This document shows positions 36,967 through 43,680 of a DNA stretch of 64,000 nucleotides, in pieces (position 1 is the stretch's first letter; each line of letters begins with the position of its first letter). The notes under the pieces were generated by a model. The model had not been told where the DNA came from and ran no database searches. It saw nothing but the letters and a program-made list of their open reading frames with translations. Location: positions 992,001 to 1,056,000 of the forward strand of contig CAWEZO010000007.1 of NCBI GenBank assembly GCA_963813635.1, written 5' to 3'. The translations under genes were made by a program, and so were the position numbers. The stretch is from JBBRZM01 sp963813635. GTDB taxonomy: Bacteria > Actinomycetota > Acidimicrobiia > IMCC26256 > JBBRZM01.

Positions 36967-38186
36967 TCAAGCGGCGAGTTGGGTGCGGTGTGCCCAGGCG
37001 GTGTGTTCGTCGTAGAGCGTGCCGTGGTCGAGGCAGCCGTGGAGGATGCCGACGAGCCGGTTGCGCGAGCGCGCGTAGGGCCCGGTTGTGGGTGTCGCCG
37101 GCGGCGCGGTGTTGGTCGTAGAAGGTGCGTGCGCCGGGGCTGGCGGTGAGCGCGGCAGAACGCCCACAGGTAGCAGGCGTCGGCGAGGCGTTTGTTGCGG
37201 GCGTAGCGGGCGAGCACGACTCGGTGTTTGCCCGAGGCGCGGGTGATGGGTGACGTGCCGGCGTAGTTCTTGCGAGACTTGGCGTTCGCGTAGCGGTTCG
37301 GGTCATCTCCGAACTCGCCGAGCACCCGGGCGCCCAGGGTCATCCCCAGTCCTGGCAGGGATCGGATGATCTTGGCGTCCGGGTGCTGCTCAAAATGGTC
37401 GGCCAGCTCCGTCTCGAGCCGGTCGATCTGGGCGGTCAACTCGACGGCGACCGCGACCAGCGCGGTGACGGTGGCGCCCATCGCGGCAGCGACGACCGGT
37501 GGGGCTTCGAGCTGCTCGGCCCGCAACGCCGTCTGGATCTCGATCGCGCGTTCGTCGATGCGTCGTTGGCGGCGACCGCGCCGCAACGCCGAGGCGATCT
37601 TCGACCGTGACAGGCCCCGTCCCAGCGTCGGGGTCGGCGCGATCGCCAGCACCGCCAACGCGTCACCGGAACCGAGATCATCGAACGCTTCGAGCGCGGC
37701 CGGATAGAACTCCCGCAGCGTCGAGCGCAGCTGGTTGAGTTGACGTTGCCGGGTCCAGATCAATCGACTGATGCGCCCGCGCGAGCACCTTGATCGCCTC
37801 TCCGAGGTCGCTGTCACCAGCGACGGGCCGATGATTGTGACCATCGGTGCGAGCGAGCTCGGCAAGCACGAACGCGTCGCCCGGATCGGACTTCGCGCCC
37901 GATGTCGAGTGCCGCTCCCGATATCGAGACGTCGACATCGGATTCACCGCCAACACCCGATACCCGGACGCGACCAACGCCGCGACGAACAGGCCCCGGT
38001 CGGTCTCGGTCGCGATCATCACCTCGCCGGTTCTTCCACGAACGGCGCGAGGAGCTCATGGAACCGTGCGACGCCCTCGACGCCTTCGGGCAGTCGAGCC
38101 TCGGCGAGCCGCCGACCCTGATCGTCTTCGACATGGACGTCGTGATGGGCCTCGGCCCAGTCATGACCCACGAACACCTTCACCAC
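36967..38186 (-). mobile_element. IS110-family transposase, frame-broken
   Basis: The start is GTG 38186 or 38183, after GGAGGA. The DEDD transposase domain reads VFVGHDWAEAHHDVHVED, then (frame break near 38025) VMIATETDRGLF and KSDPGDAFVLAEL, so D, E, D and D residues all exist. After a break near 37768 the linker and C-terminal domain follow, with IIRSLPGLGMTLGARVLGEFGD and NYAGTSPITRASGKHRVV. Further breaks lie near 37148 and 37065 before the end LYDEHTAWAHRTQLAA. It is unlikely to be active as written. It sits between the DyP and NTF2-like genes. Confidence 0.88.
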
Positions 38187-38428
38187 TCCAAGTCCTCCTC
38201 GTCGTCGGTTGTCGAGCCCGAGGCGACCAGCAGCTCGCTAATGGTTCAGTGCTCGAGGCACGTCATCCCACCAGCCGTCCAAGGTCGACCTCACCAACCA
38301 GCAGGCGCACGATCTAGACGTAGAACTCAAAGTCCTGCGCTGGCGAGTGCTGACCTGCCGGCGGCTCGGGACCATCCTCACCCGCTCCGCGCACGAGGTG
38401 GTCGACCCCCATTAGCGCTGCAAGGTGT
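38187..38428 (-). ncRNA. IS110 5' noncoding end, possible bridge RNA region
   Basis: About 240 bases of noncoding DNA precede the transposase start. In the IS110 group (as opposed to IS1111) the noncoding end upstream of the transposase encodes a bridge RNA that pairs with target and donor DNA. This segment has the right position and length. I have not identified the target- and donor-binding loops, nor the element's outer end. Confidence 0.25.
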
Positions 38429-38803
38429 TCAGAGCGCCTTGTCGATGTCGACGAACTCGCGGAACCTCGTGATCTTGCCGCGCTCGACGGTGAAGGCGTG
38501 CATGGCGCCGTACCAGGCGGGCCCACCGCTTCGCAACGAGCCGGAACCCCGCATGATCCCGACGACGAGGTTGTCGCCGATCTCGCCAAGGGACTCGAGA
38601 TCGATCTCCAAGGGCTCCCAGGCCGCACCGACTCCCTGGAAGAAGCTCCGCACACCGTCCTTGCCCGTGAATGCGCCACCCTGGGGCAGCGTTGCCGGAG
38701 ACGACCACTGCACCGAGTCGTCGACCAGCTCGATGATCGCCCCGATGTCTCCCCGGCCAAACGCCGCGTACGCAGCTCGTACAACCTCGATGTTGTCAGC
38801 CAT
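38429..38803 (-). CDS. NTF2-like / SnoaL-type protein
   Basis: The 124-residue protein shows the SnoaL-like fold: NIEVVRAAYAAFGRGDIGAIIELVDDSVQW at the N-terminus, then FTGKDGVRSFFQ, and the closing strands MHAFTVERGKITRFREFVDIDKAL. Small-molecule isomerase, hydrolase or binding roles are possible. The start ATG 38803 has GGAGGAGCT close upstream, preceded by a strong hairpin. Confidence 0.87.
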   Translation of the reverse strand: MADNIEVVRAAYAAFGRGDIGAIIELVDDSVQWSSPATLPQGGAFTGKDGVRSFFQGVGAAWEPLEIDLESLGEIGDNLVVGIMRGSGSLRSGGPAWYGAMHAFTVERGKITRFREFVDIDKAL

Positions 38804-38820
38804 GTCAGCTCCTCCGAACG

Positions 38821-38840
38821 CCGGCTCCGAAAGGAGCCGG
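38821..38840 (-). promoter_or_regulatory. Perfect 8-bp hairpin just upstream of the NTF2-like gene
   Basis: CCGGCTCC and GGAGCCGG pair perfectly around a four-base loop, 17 bases upstream of the start codon and next to its GGAGGAG site. In the minus-strand transcript it would sit in the 5' untranslated region. It could modulate translation or stabilise the mRNA, or be what remains of an upstream terminator. Confidence 0.4.
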
Positions 38841-38873
38841 ATCGATGGCTATTCGCTTGTGTCGGCGGGACTG

Positions 38874-38957
38874 GATGACAGGCACAGAGCGAGCGGATGT
38901 GTTGGCCCATGGTGTTCGATGACAGGCACAGAGCGAGCGGATGCGTTGGCCCATGGT
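38874..38957. repeat. Two 40-base direct repeats, period 44
   Basis: The copies at 38874-38913 and 38918-38957 both begin GATGACAGGCACAGAGC and end TTGGCCCATGGT, differing by a single T/C. They lie in the upstream region of the NTF2-like gene, next to an AT-rich patch (38959-38985) that is unusual for this GC-rich window and might hold its promoter. The repeats may be tandem regulator sites or a recent duplication. Confidence 0.75.
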
Positions 38958-39005
38958 CTAGTTAACATAACGTGGTTTATAGGCGCTCGCTGATCCAGGG
39001 TGTCA

Positions 39006-39024
39006 TTTCGTCACCGTGACGAAA
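39006..39024. promoter_or_regulatory. Perfect palindrome, copy 1
   Basis: TTTCGTCACCGTGACGAAA is a perfect 9+1+9 inverted repeat, 13 bases beyond the stop of the zinc-finger gene. Its arms match those of a second palindrome at that gene's start, which suggests a shared DNA-binding regulator. Confidence 0.55.
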
Positions 39025-39037
39025 GACGTCCCGAGGA

Positions 39038-39370
39038 TCAACCGTGCTCGACGACCGGGCGTGCCGCTTGCACGAGCCAGTCGAGCGCCTCGCGGACCTC
39101 GCCGGCATCCGGTGAACCCGCGAGATCGCGCGCAACGTCTTCGAGCGCGCACTCGAGCACGTAGATGCGATCGCGAAGCTCGTCGAGCTCGCTGCGGGTG
39201 ACGACGAGATCCGTCTCGTCCAGCCCGCGCTCACTGGCGCGGCGGCGAGCTTCGTAATCGCGCTGGCGGCAGCTCCGCTTGCAGAACTCGCGGGGACGGC
39301 CCGATCCGTCCGGTACGGTGAAGACGCGCCGGCACCACCGGCATCGGCGCGTTTCGGTCGATTGCGTCAC
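39038..39370 (-). CDS. Small zinc-finger protein with C-terminal helical segment
   Basis: The 110-residue protein begins at GTG 39370. Residues 10-33 hold a Cys cluster, CRWCRRVF then REFCKRSCRQRDYEARRR, like the FCS/CGNR-type treble clefts of actinobacterial DNA-binding proteins. A long acidic helix (TRSELDELRDRIYVLECALEDVARDL) follows. The start codon lies inside a palindrome that is repeated beyond the stop codon, so autoregulation is plausible. The function is otherwise unknown. Confidence 0.7.
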   Translation of the reverse strand: MTQSTETRRCRWCRRVFTVPDGSGRPREFCKRSCRQRDYEARRRASERGLDETDLVVTRSELDELRDRIYVLECALEDVARDLAGSPDAGEVREALDWLVQAARPVVEHG

Positions 39371-39380
39371 GGTGACGAAA
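39362..39380. promoter_or_regulatory. Palindrome, copy 2, over the zinc-finger start codon
   Basis: TTGCGTCACGGTGACGAAA has arms of 9 bases with one mismatch and shares CGTCAC/GTGACGAAA with copy 1. The GTG start codon of the zinc-finger gene (complement of 39368-39370) lies within the left arm, so a bound protein would block initiation or transcription. Confidence 0.55.
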
Positions 39381-39443
39381 GTAGCGACTCGCACCGGCGC
39401 GGACGCGGACCCTCGTGCCAGGCCCGCGTGGAGCCTGCGTCGG

Positions 39444-39851
39444 TTAGCGCTCCAACATGCCGACCTCGCCGAGGAAGGCAACGAGGCCGCCGACGACCGG
39501 GCGGTCCTCGAGTCGATCGACCCGCACCCATTCCACGGCCGCGGCATCGTCACCGGCTACCGGCGTGCTCGACGGGTCACACAGCTCGACGAGGAAATCG
39601 TGGATCACGAAGTGGTACGGCTCGGGGTCGGTGCCGATCCGCTCCACCCAGCCGAGGAACCGGTTGACGACCACCTCGAGGCCGGTCTCCTCCGCGACTT
39701 CGCGTACCACTGCTGCGTCCAACGTCTCCGCAAACAGCACCCGGCCGCCCGGCAGTGACCACTCCCCCGCCGCCGGCGCCCGGCCCCGTCGGACGAGGAG
39801 CAGCTCGTCGCCGCGGCGCGCGACGGCACCGACGGCAACCTCAGGCTTCAC
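39444..39851 (-). CDS. NUDIX hydrolase
   Basis: The 135-residue protein has a complete Nudix box, GGRVLFAETLDAAVVREVAEETGL, which binds the metal-pyrophosphate substrate, plus an ELLLVRRGRAPAAGEWSLPGG lead-in. It hydrolyses a nucleoside diphosphate linked to another moiety; the substrate is not predictable here. Its ATG overlaps the stop of the upstream acetyltransferase gene by 4 bases. Confidence 0.93.
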   Translation of the reverse strand: MKPEVAVGAVARRGDELLLVRRGRAPAAGEWSLPGGRVLFAETLDAAVVREVAEETGLEVVVNRFLGWVERIGTDPEPYHFVIHDFLVELCDPSSTPVAGDDAAAVEWVRVDRLEDRPVVGGLVAFLGEVGMLER

Positions 39852-40342
39852 TCGTCCGCAGGTTCATCGTCGGACCGGGCGAGGCGGTGATGCATGATGA
39901 TGGCGCGAGCGGTGAACCCCGACTCCTCGAAGAAGTTCTTGGTGGCGCGGTGGCCGGGCAGGGCCCACGCGTCGATACCGATGCACTGGTGCGCGCGACA
40001 GAAGCTGATGAGGTCGTTGTTGATCGTCTCGCCGACGCCGACGGCCCTCGCGGGCGGCTCCACGAAGAGATCGGTCACCACGCCGAGCACGGTCCCGTCA
40101 CGAAGTTGCTCGATCTGCGCGGCGCCGAAACCGACGAGCACGTCGTCGATCGTGCCGACGATCAGTCGCGCGTCGTTACGGTCGAGCAGAGCGGCGTAGC
40201 CGTCGACGAGCGGCTCCGGTCGAGCCTCGCGTGCCGCCCACACCGCGCCGCCGCGCATGGCTTCGAGCTCGGCTTGCATCTCACGCGCGAGTGCGGCGAT
40301 GCGTTCGAGGTCGCGCGACGCGGCCGGGCGGCACGCTTCCAA
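39848..40342 (-). CDS. GNAT-family acetyltransferase
   Basis: The 164-residue protein shows the GNAT core: VGTIDDVLVGFGAAQIEQL, GVVTDLFVEPPARAVGVGETI (acetyl-CoA-binding strand and loop, slightly divergent from the usual R/Q-x-x-G-x-G/A) and a C-terminal HRATKNFFEESGFTARAI. It is coupled to the NUDIX gene by a 4-base overlap. The substrate is unknown. Confidence 0.88.
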   Translation of the reverse strand: MEACRPAASRDLERIAALAREMQAELEAMRGGAVWAAREARPEPLVDGYAALLDRNDARLIVGTIDDVLVGFGAAQIEQLRDGTVLGVVTDLFVEPPARAVGVGETINNDLISFCRAHQCIGIDAWALPGHRATKNFFEESGFTARAIIMHHRLARSDDEPADE

Positions 40343-40344
40343 GA

Positions 40345-41005
40345 TCAGCTCGTGAGCTGCTCGATCTTGCCCAGGATCGTGCGCCGCCCGCGGTGCTGCT
40401 GCTCGTACTCGCGCACGGCCACGAGGTCGGCCGGGGCGAGGCCTTCGAGGCGTTCCACGACATGGGACGCGGAAAGCTCGTCGTAATCACGAATGGGCAG
40501 TGTCTCGACCGCGACTGCCGGCGCGTCGGACGTTCGCCCTTGTGAACCCTGCGTGTGCGCATCGGCGCGGGCAGGCTCGGAATGGGTCGCGCCGTTGGCC
40601 GACGTGCTGTCGCCGTCGCTTGAAGGGCTCCGGGGCGTGGCGCGTGGTGCCGGCGCGGCCGGCTTGGCCGCCGGTGTCTCGGTGGAGCCTCCGTCCGCAG
40701 GGCCCCGGCTCACGAGGGAGCCGAACGTGTCTTCCGCGCTGGCTGCGTGCCTGGGAGAGACCGTCCGTCACCATGTCGCGAACGTCGGGAGCGTTGCGAG
40801 CGACGTGTTGCCCCTTTGTCTTTGCGTCGCTGACCTGGTTTTCGACCCTCCTGCGGTGCTGGTGGAGCTCCGTACGCCCCCGGGCGACGAACACCTTGAA
40901 GAAGGCCGGCATCGTGTCGCGAACGTAGAGCGCAACCCCGACCGGTCCGTAGACGAGGACGTCGAGCGCGCGCTCGAGTGGGTTCTGATTTCTCCTGTCG
41001 GTCAC
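40345..41005 (-). CDS. Actinobacterial protein with C-terminal YDELSASHVVERL motif, one frame break
   Basis: Starting at GTG 41005 (overlapping the lnt stop), the N-terminal part reads NPLERALDVLVYGPVGVALYV and a basic, Gln-rich helix. Near 40740 the frame shifts by one, after LSQARS, and the next frame (AEDTFGSLVSRG) continues through a Pro/Ala/Ser linker. It ends in YDELSASHVVERLEGLAPAD followed by RGRRTILGKIEQL. That ending is widespread at the C-terminus of actinobacterial proteins, some annotated as lipid-droplet-associated. The joined length would be about 220 residues. Confidence 0.7.
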
Positions 41006-42540
41006 AACCGCTCCCTTACCGGTGTGTCTGTCGCTGGTGGCGCCGATTCTACGGTGCGTACGTCGGCGGCCGGCGATTCGGAGGCGGGGCGTCGCCGGGT
41101 GGAGGCGACCAGCGCGGCGGCGAGCACGGCGAGGACGCAGGCCCATTCGACCCAGTCGCCGTGGCGGACGTACGGGGTCTCCCCCCGCTCCGTCGTGATC
41201 CTGCCGCTGACGACGGCATTGTGAAACAGGTGCGTCCTCTGGTGCACGACGCCGCTCGAGTCGATGACGGCCGTGCTGCCCGAGATCGAAGCGTGGAGCA
41301 CGGGTCGGGCGGTTTCGGCAGCGCGCATCTGGCTGAGCGCGAGGTGCTGCGCGGAGTTGGCGGAGCGCCGGTAGGAGCGGTTGTTGGTGGTGACGACGAT
41401 CGCTTCGGCCCCATCGCGTACGAAGCCGCGCACGAGCGGCCCGAACGCGGACTCGAAGCACACAACCGTCCCGATCTCGTGGCGATTCACCTTGAACACC
41501 CGGCGCTTCGTGCCGGCCTTGAAGTCGTGTGGAATCTGCTGGAGCTCCTGAATGAAGCCCAGTTGTTGGCGGAACGGCACGTACTCGCCGTACGGCACGA
41601 GGTGCTGCTTCGAGTAGGTGCCCTGCAGCTTGCCGTCGGGGTCGTAGAGCAGGTTGGTGTTGAACACCCGCACGCCGCCGGCGGGTGTGAGCGCGTTGAC
41701 CAGCACGTACGAATCGTGCTTCTTCGCGAGGGCGACGATGCGGGCGCGCAGCGCGGGGTCGTGCTCGGGATCGGTGTCGAGCCCCGACTCCGGGAACACG
41801 ATGAGGTCGTAGTGGCCGCGCAGCGTGTCGGCGAGGCGGAAGTGCTGGTTGGTCAAGTACTGCCCCGCAATCTCCTCCGGCGTCAGCACGCGATCGAGAT
41901 TGTTGCCTTGCAGCAGCGCGAACCGCACGGTGCCCGTGGGCGTGGGTTCGAAGCGGGCGACGTCGCCGGCCACGACGAGCACCACGATCAGAACCATGCC
42001 CGCGGCCGTGAACGCTTGCCGGCGTACCCGTCCGCCGATCAGCGCGTCGAGGAGCAAGCCGTTCCAGGCGAGGATGAGGAAGCTCACCAGGGGTACGCCG
42101 CCCCAGCTCGCGAGCGCTCGCCCGAACGCCACGCTGTGCATGGAGACACCGGCCTCGCCCCACGCGAACCCGCCGACGGGCCATCGGGTGCGCACCGCTT
42201 CGAGCGTCACCCAGATGGCGGCGGTCAGCCACGGCGAGCGAATGCCACACTTCGCGAACAAGCCGACCAGCAATCCGGAGATCGCGGCGTACGACGCCAG
42301 CACGACCACGAGCGGCGCGATCGCGACGGCACCGAAGTACCACGCCCAGGAGACCAGGACACCGAAGAAGGCGACCCCCCAGGCGAGGCCGTACAGCGCG
42401 GCTCGTTTCGGTGTCGCGTCGCGCCAGGCCCACAGGAGGGGGATGAACGCGACCAGCGAGAGCAGACCGAAGTCGACAGGCGGGAATGCGGCTGCGACCA
42501 GCAACCCCGAGGCGACCGCGGCCCCGAGACGGCGCCACAT
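41002..42540 (-). CDS. lnt: Apolipoprotein N-acyltransferase
   Basis: The product of about 512 residues from ATG 42540 has an N-terminal membrane half of some seven helices and a C-terminal nitrilase domain. The catalytic Glu is in FPESGLDTD, the Lys in TYSKQHLVPYGEYVPF and the Cys in VVCFESAFGPLVRGF, so the triad is complete. It adds the third acyl chain to lipoproteins after Lgt and Lsp. It has no fused polyprenyl-mannose synthase domain, unlike some relatives. Confidence 0.93.
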   Translation of the reverse strand: MWRRLGAAVASGLLVAAAFPPVDFGLLSLVAFIPLLWAWRDATPKRAALYGLAWGVAFFGVLVSWAWYFGAVAIAPLVVVLASYAAISGLLVGLFAKCGIRSPWLTAAIWVTLEAVRTRWPVGGFAWGEAGVSMHSVAFGRALASWGGVPLVSFLILAWNGLLLDALIGGRVRRQAFTAAGMVLIVVLVVAGDVARFEPTPTGTVRFALLQGNNLDRVLTPEEIAGQYLTNQHFRLADTLRGHYDLIVFPESGLDTDPEHDPALRARIVALAKKHDSYVLVNALTPAGGVRVFNTNLLYDPDGKLQGTYSKQHLVPYGEYVPFRQQLGFIQELQQIPHDFKAGTKRRVFKVNRHEIGTVVCFESAFGPLVRGFVRDGAEAIVVTTNNRSYRRSANSAQHLALSQMRAAETARPVLHASISGSTAVIDSSGVVHQRTHLFHNAVVSGRITTERGETPYVRHGDWVEWACVLAVLAAALVASTRRRPASESPAADVRTVESAPPATDTPVRERL

Positions 42541-42554
42541 GCGAGCGTCGCGGC

Positions 42555-43082
42555 TCAGGCGCAGTCGCGGCAGAGCATTCTCTTCTCGTCGGCGAGCTGG
42601 TTGTGGGGCAGGACGAGGAAGCACGACGAGCAGAGGAACTCACCCGGCCGGCGGGGCACGATCTTCGTCGAGACCTCGCCGCGGTCGTCGACCTCGGGCT
42701 CCTCCTCCTCGACCTCGTCCTCGTCGTCTTCGAGGGTCGCGCCGGCAGTCTTCTCCTTGAGGAGCACGTCAAGTGGCTCCTCGACGTCGTCAGGGGACAG
42801 TTCTTCGTCGAGGTCGACGACGTCGTCGTCTTCCTCGTCGGTCGTGGCCGCCTTCTTCTTGGCCTTCTTGGCCCGTGGCTTCGGCGCGATGACCTCGACG
42901 TCGATCAGCGGCTCGGCGTCGACGTCGGCGACCAGCTCGGCCGGCTCAGTGGCGATCTCGACGGCCGCAAGGTCGTCGTCGAGCACCATGTCGTCGTCGA
43001 GGTCGTCGGCCAGCACGAGGGCGTCGTCGTCGAGCTCCTCATCGATCTCGGGCTCGTCGTCTTCGAACTCTTCGTCACTCAT
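42555..43082 (-). CDS. DUF4193 acidic zinc-ribbon protein
   Basis: The 175-residue protein is extremely acidic over residues 1-130 (runs of Asp/Glu broken by one basic PKPRAKKAKKK patch). It ends in the DUF4193 signature FLCSSCFLVLPHNQLADEK and CRDCA, a two-CxxC zinc ribbon. Homologs occur across Actinobacteria (Rv2699c) and are shorter; the acidic extension here is unusually long. The role is unknown. Confidence 0.93.
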   Translation of the reverse strand: MSDEEFEDDEPEIDEELDDDALVLADDLDDDMVLDDDLAAVEIATEPAELVADVDAEPLIDVEVIAPKPRAKKAKKKAATTDEEDDDVVDLDEELSPDDVEEPLDVLLKEKTAGATLEDDEDEVEEEEPEVDDRGEVSTKIVPRRPGEFLCSSCFLVLPHNQLADEKRMLCRDCA

Positions 43083-43119
43083 GGTTTCGCAAGCCGTTCT
43101 GGGCTTTAGGGGGGTGCGG

Positions 43120-43125
43120 AGTATA
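43120..43125 (-). promoter_or_regulatory. Candidate -10 element of the DUF4193 gene
   Basis: On the minus strand the sequence reads TATACT, 38 bases upstream of the ATG at 43082, in an otherwise GC-rich stretch. A convincing -35 hexamer at 17-base spacing is not seen, so this is tentative. Confidence 0.4.
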
Positions 43126-43221
43126 ACGCCGCCTCTTTTGCACGGCGCGCAACGCGCCGGAGCCCCATTGCATTCCCTCGAGCATGCTGCGAAACCGGCC
43201 GAAGATGCGCGCCCGAAAGAA

Positions 43222-43321
43222 ATGCGGGGTCCAGGAGACCGTTGGGGCCACTGTTTGGCCCACGCTGACCAAGCAGCGGGGTTATTTCAGCGTTCTCTAC
43301 TTGGTCTCCTGGACCCCATGC
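43222..43321. repeat. 92-bp MITE-like or structured-RNA element with 15-bp terminal inverted repeats
   Basis: GGGGTCCAGGAGACC at 43226-43240 and its perfect reverse complement at 43303-43317 bracket 62 bases. Each side is flanked by ATGC (43222-43225 and 43318-43321), like a 4-bp target duplication. Inside are two further stems: GGGCCA/TGGCCC (about 43245-43261) and CGCTGA/TCAGCG (about 43263-43292). Folded, this gives a three-way junction closed by a 15-pair stem. It could be a miniature transposable element or a noncoding RNA; nothing else in the window matches it by eye. Confidence 0.65.
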
Positions 43322-43453
43322 CCGTGCTGCCCCCCGTGCCGACGATCTTCGCAGCGCGTACCGACGACCGGCAGCGGGGACCCAGGGGCGATGTGTAGTA
43401 CGCCCGAGAATCGCCGCGGTGTCAAGCGCGATCCGGAGGCGCCGCCGTCGCCG

Positions 43454-43488
43454 TGACCAGCGCCGTCGCGTCTGTCGATCCTGGTCAG
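43454..43488. repeat. 7-bp inverted repeat
   Basis: TGACCAG and CTGGTCA flank a 21-base spacer in the same noncoding stretch. A short hairpin GCGGGA/TCCCGC with a T-rich loop lies just beyond it (about 43495-43511). Neither is strong alone. Confidence 0.35.
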
Positions 43489-43530
43489 CGCCGAGCGGGA
43501 TTTTTTCCCGCGCGCAGCTCACGCGCGGCG

Positions 43531-43590
43531 CAGCGCGTCAACGCGCAGCGCGTCAACGCGCAGCGTGTCAACGCGCAGCGTGTCAACGCG
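43531..43590. repeat. Four tandem 15-bp repeats
   Basis: The unit CAGCGYGTCAACGCG occurs four times without gaps (43531, 43546, 43561, 43576), with C in the first two copies and T in the last two at position 6. The period is a multiple of three, so one frame would read a pentapeptide repeat, but no gene context supports translation. It resembles an iteron or slipped-strand array. Confidence 0.85.
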
Positions 43591-43601
43591 CAACCCCCAT
43601 C

Positions 43602-43652
43602 GAACCGGCCCGCGATCACTCAAGTATTTCTTGAGCAAACGCGGGCCAGTTC
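43602..43652. terminator. 18-pair hairpin after the ThyX-like gene
   Basis: GAAC, GGCCCGCG and CTCAAG pair in order with CTTGAG, CGCGGGCC and GTTC around a TATTT loop. They are interrupted by one C/A mismatch and one symmetrical four-base internal loop. It lies 28 bases beyond the ThyX-like stop on the minus strand. No T-tract follows, so it may be a Rho-independent terminator of the GC-rich kind or an mRNA 3'-end stabiliser. Confidence 0.55.
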
Positions 43653-43680
43653 CGTGGGGTTGATCGACCGCGCGGCGCGT

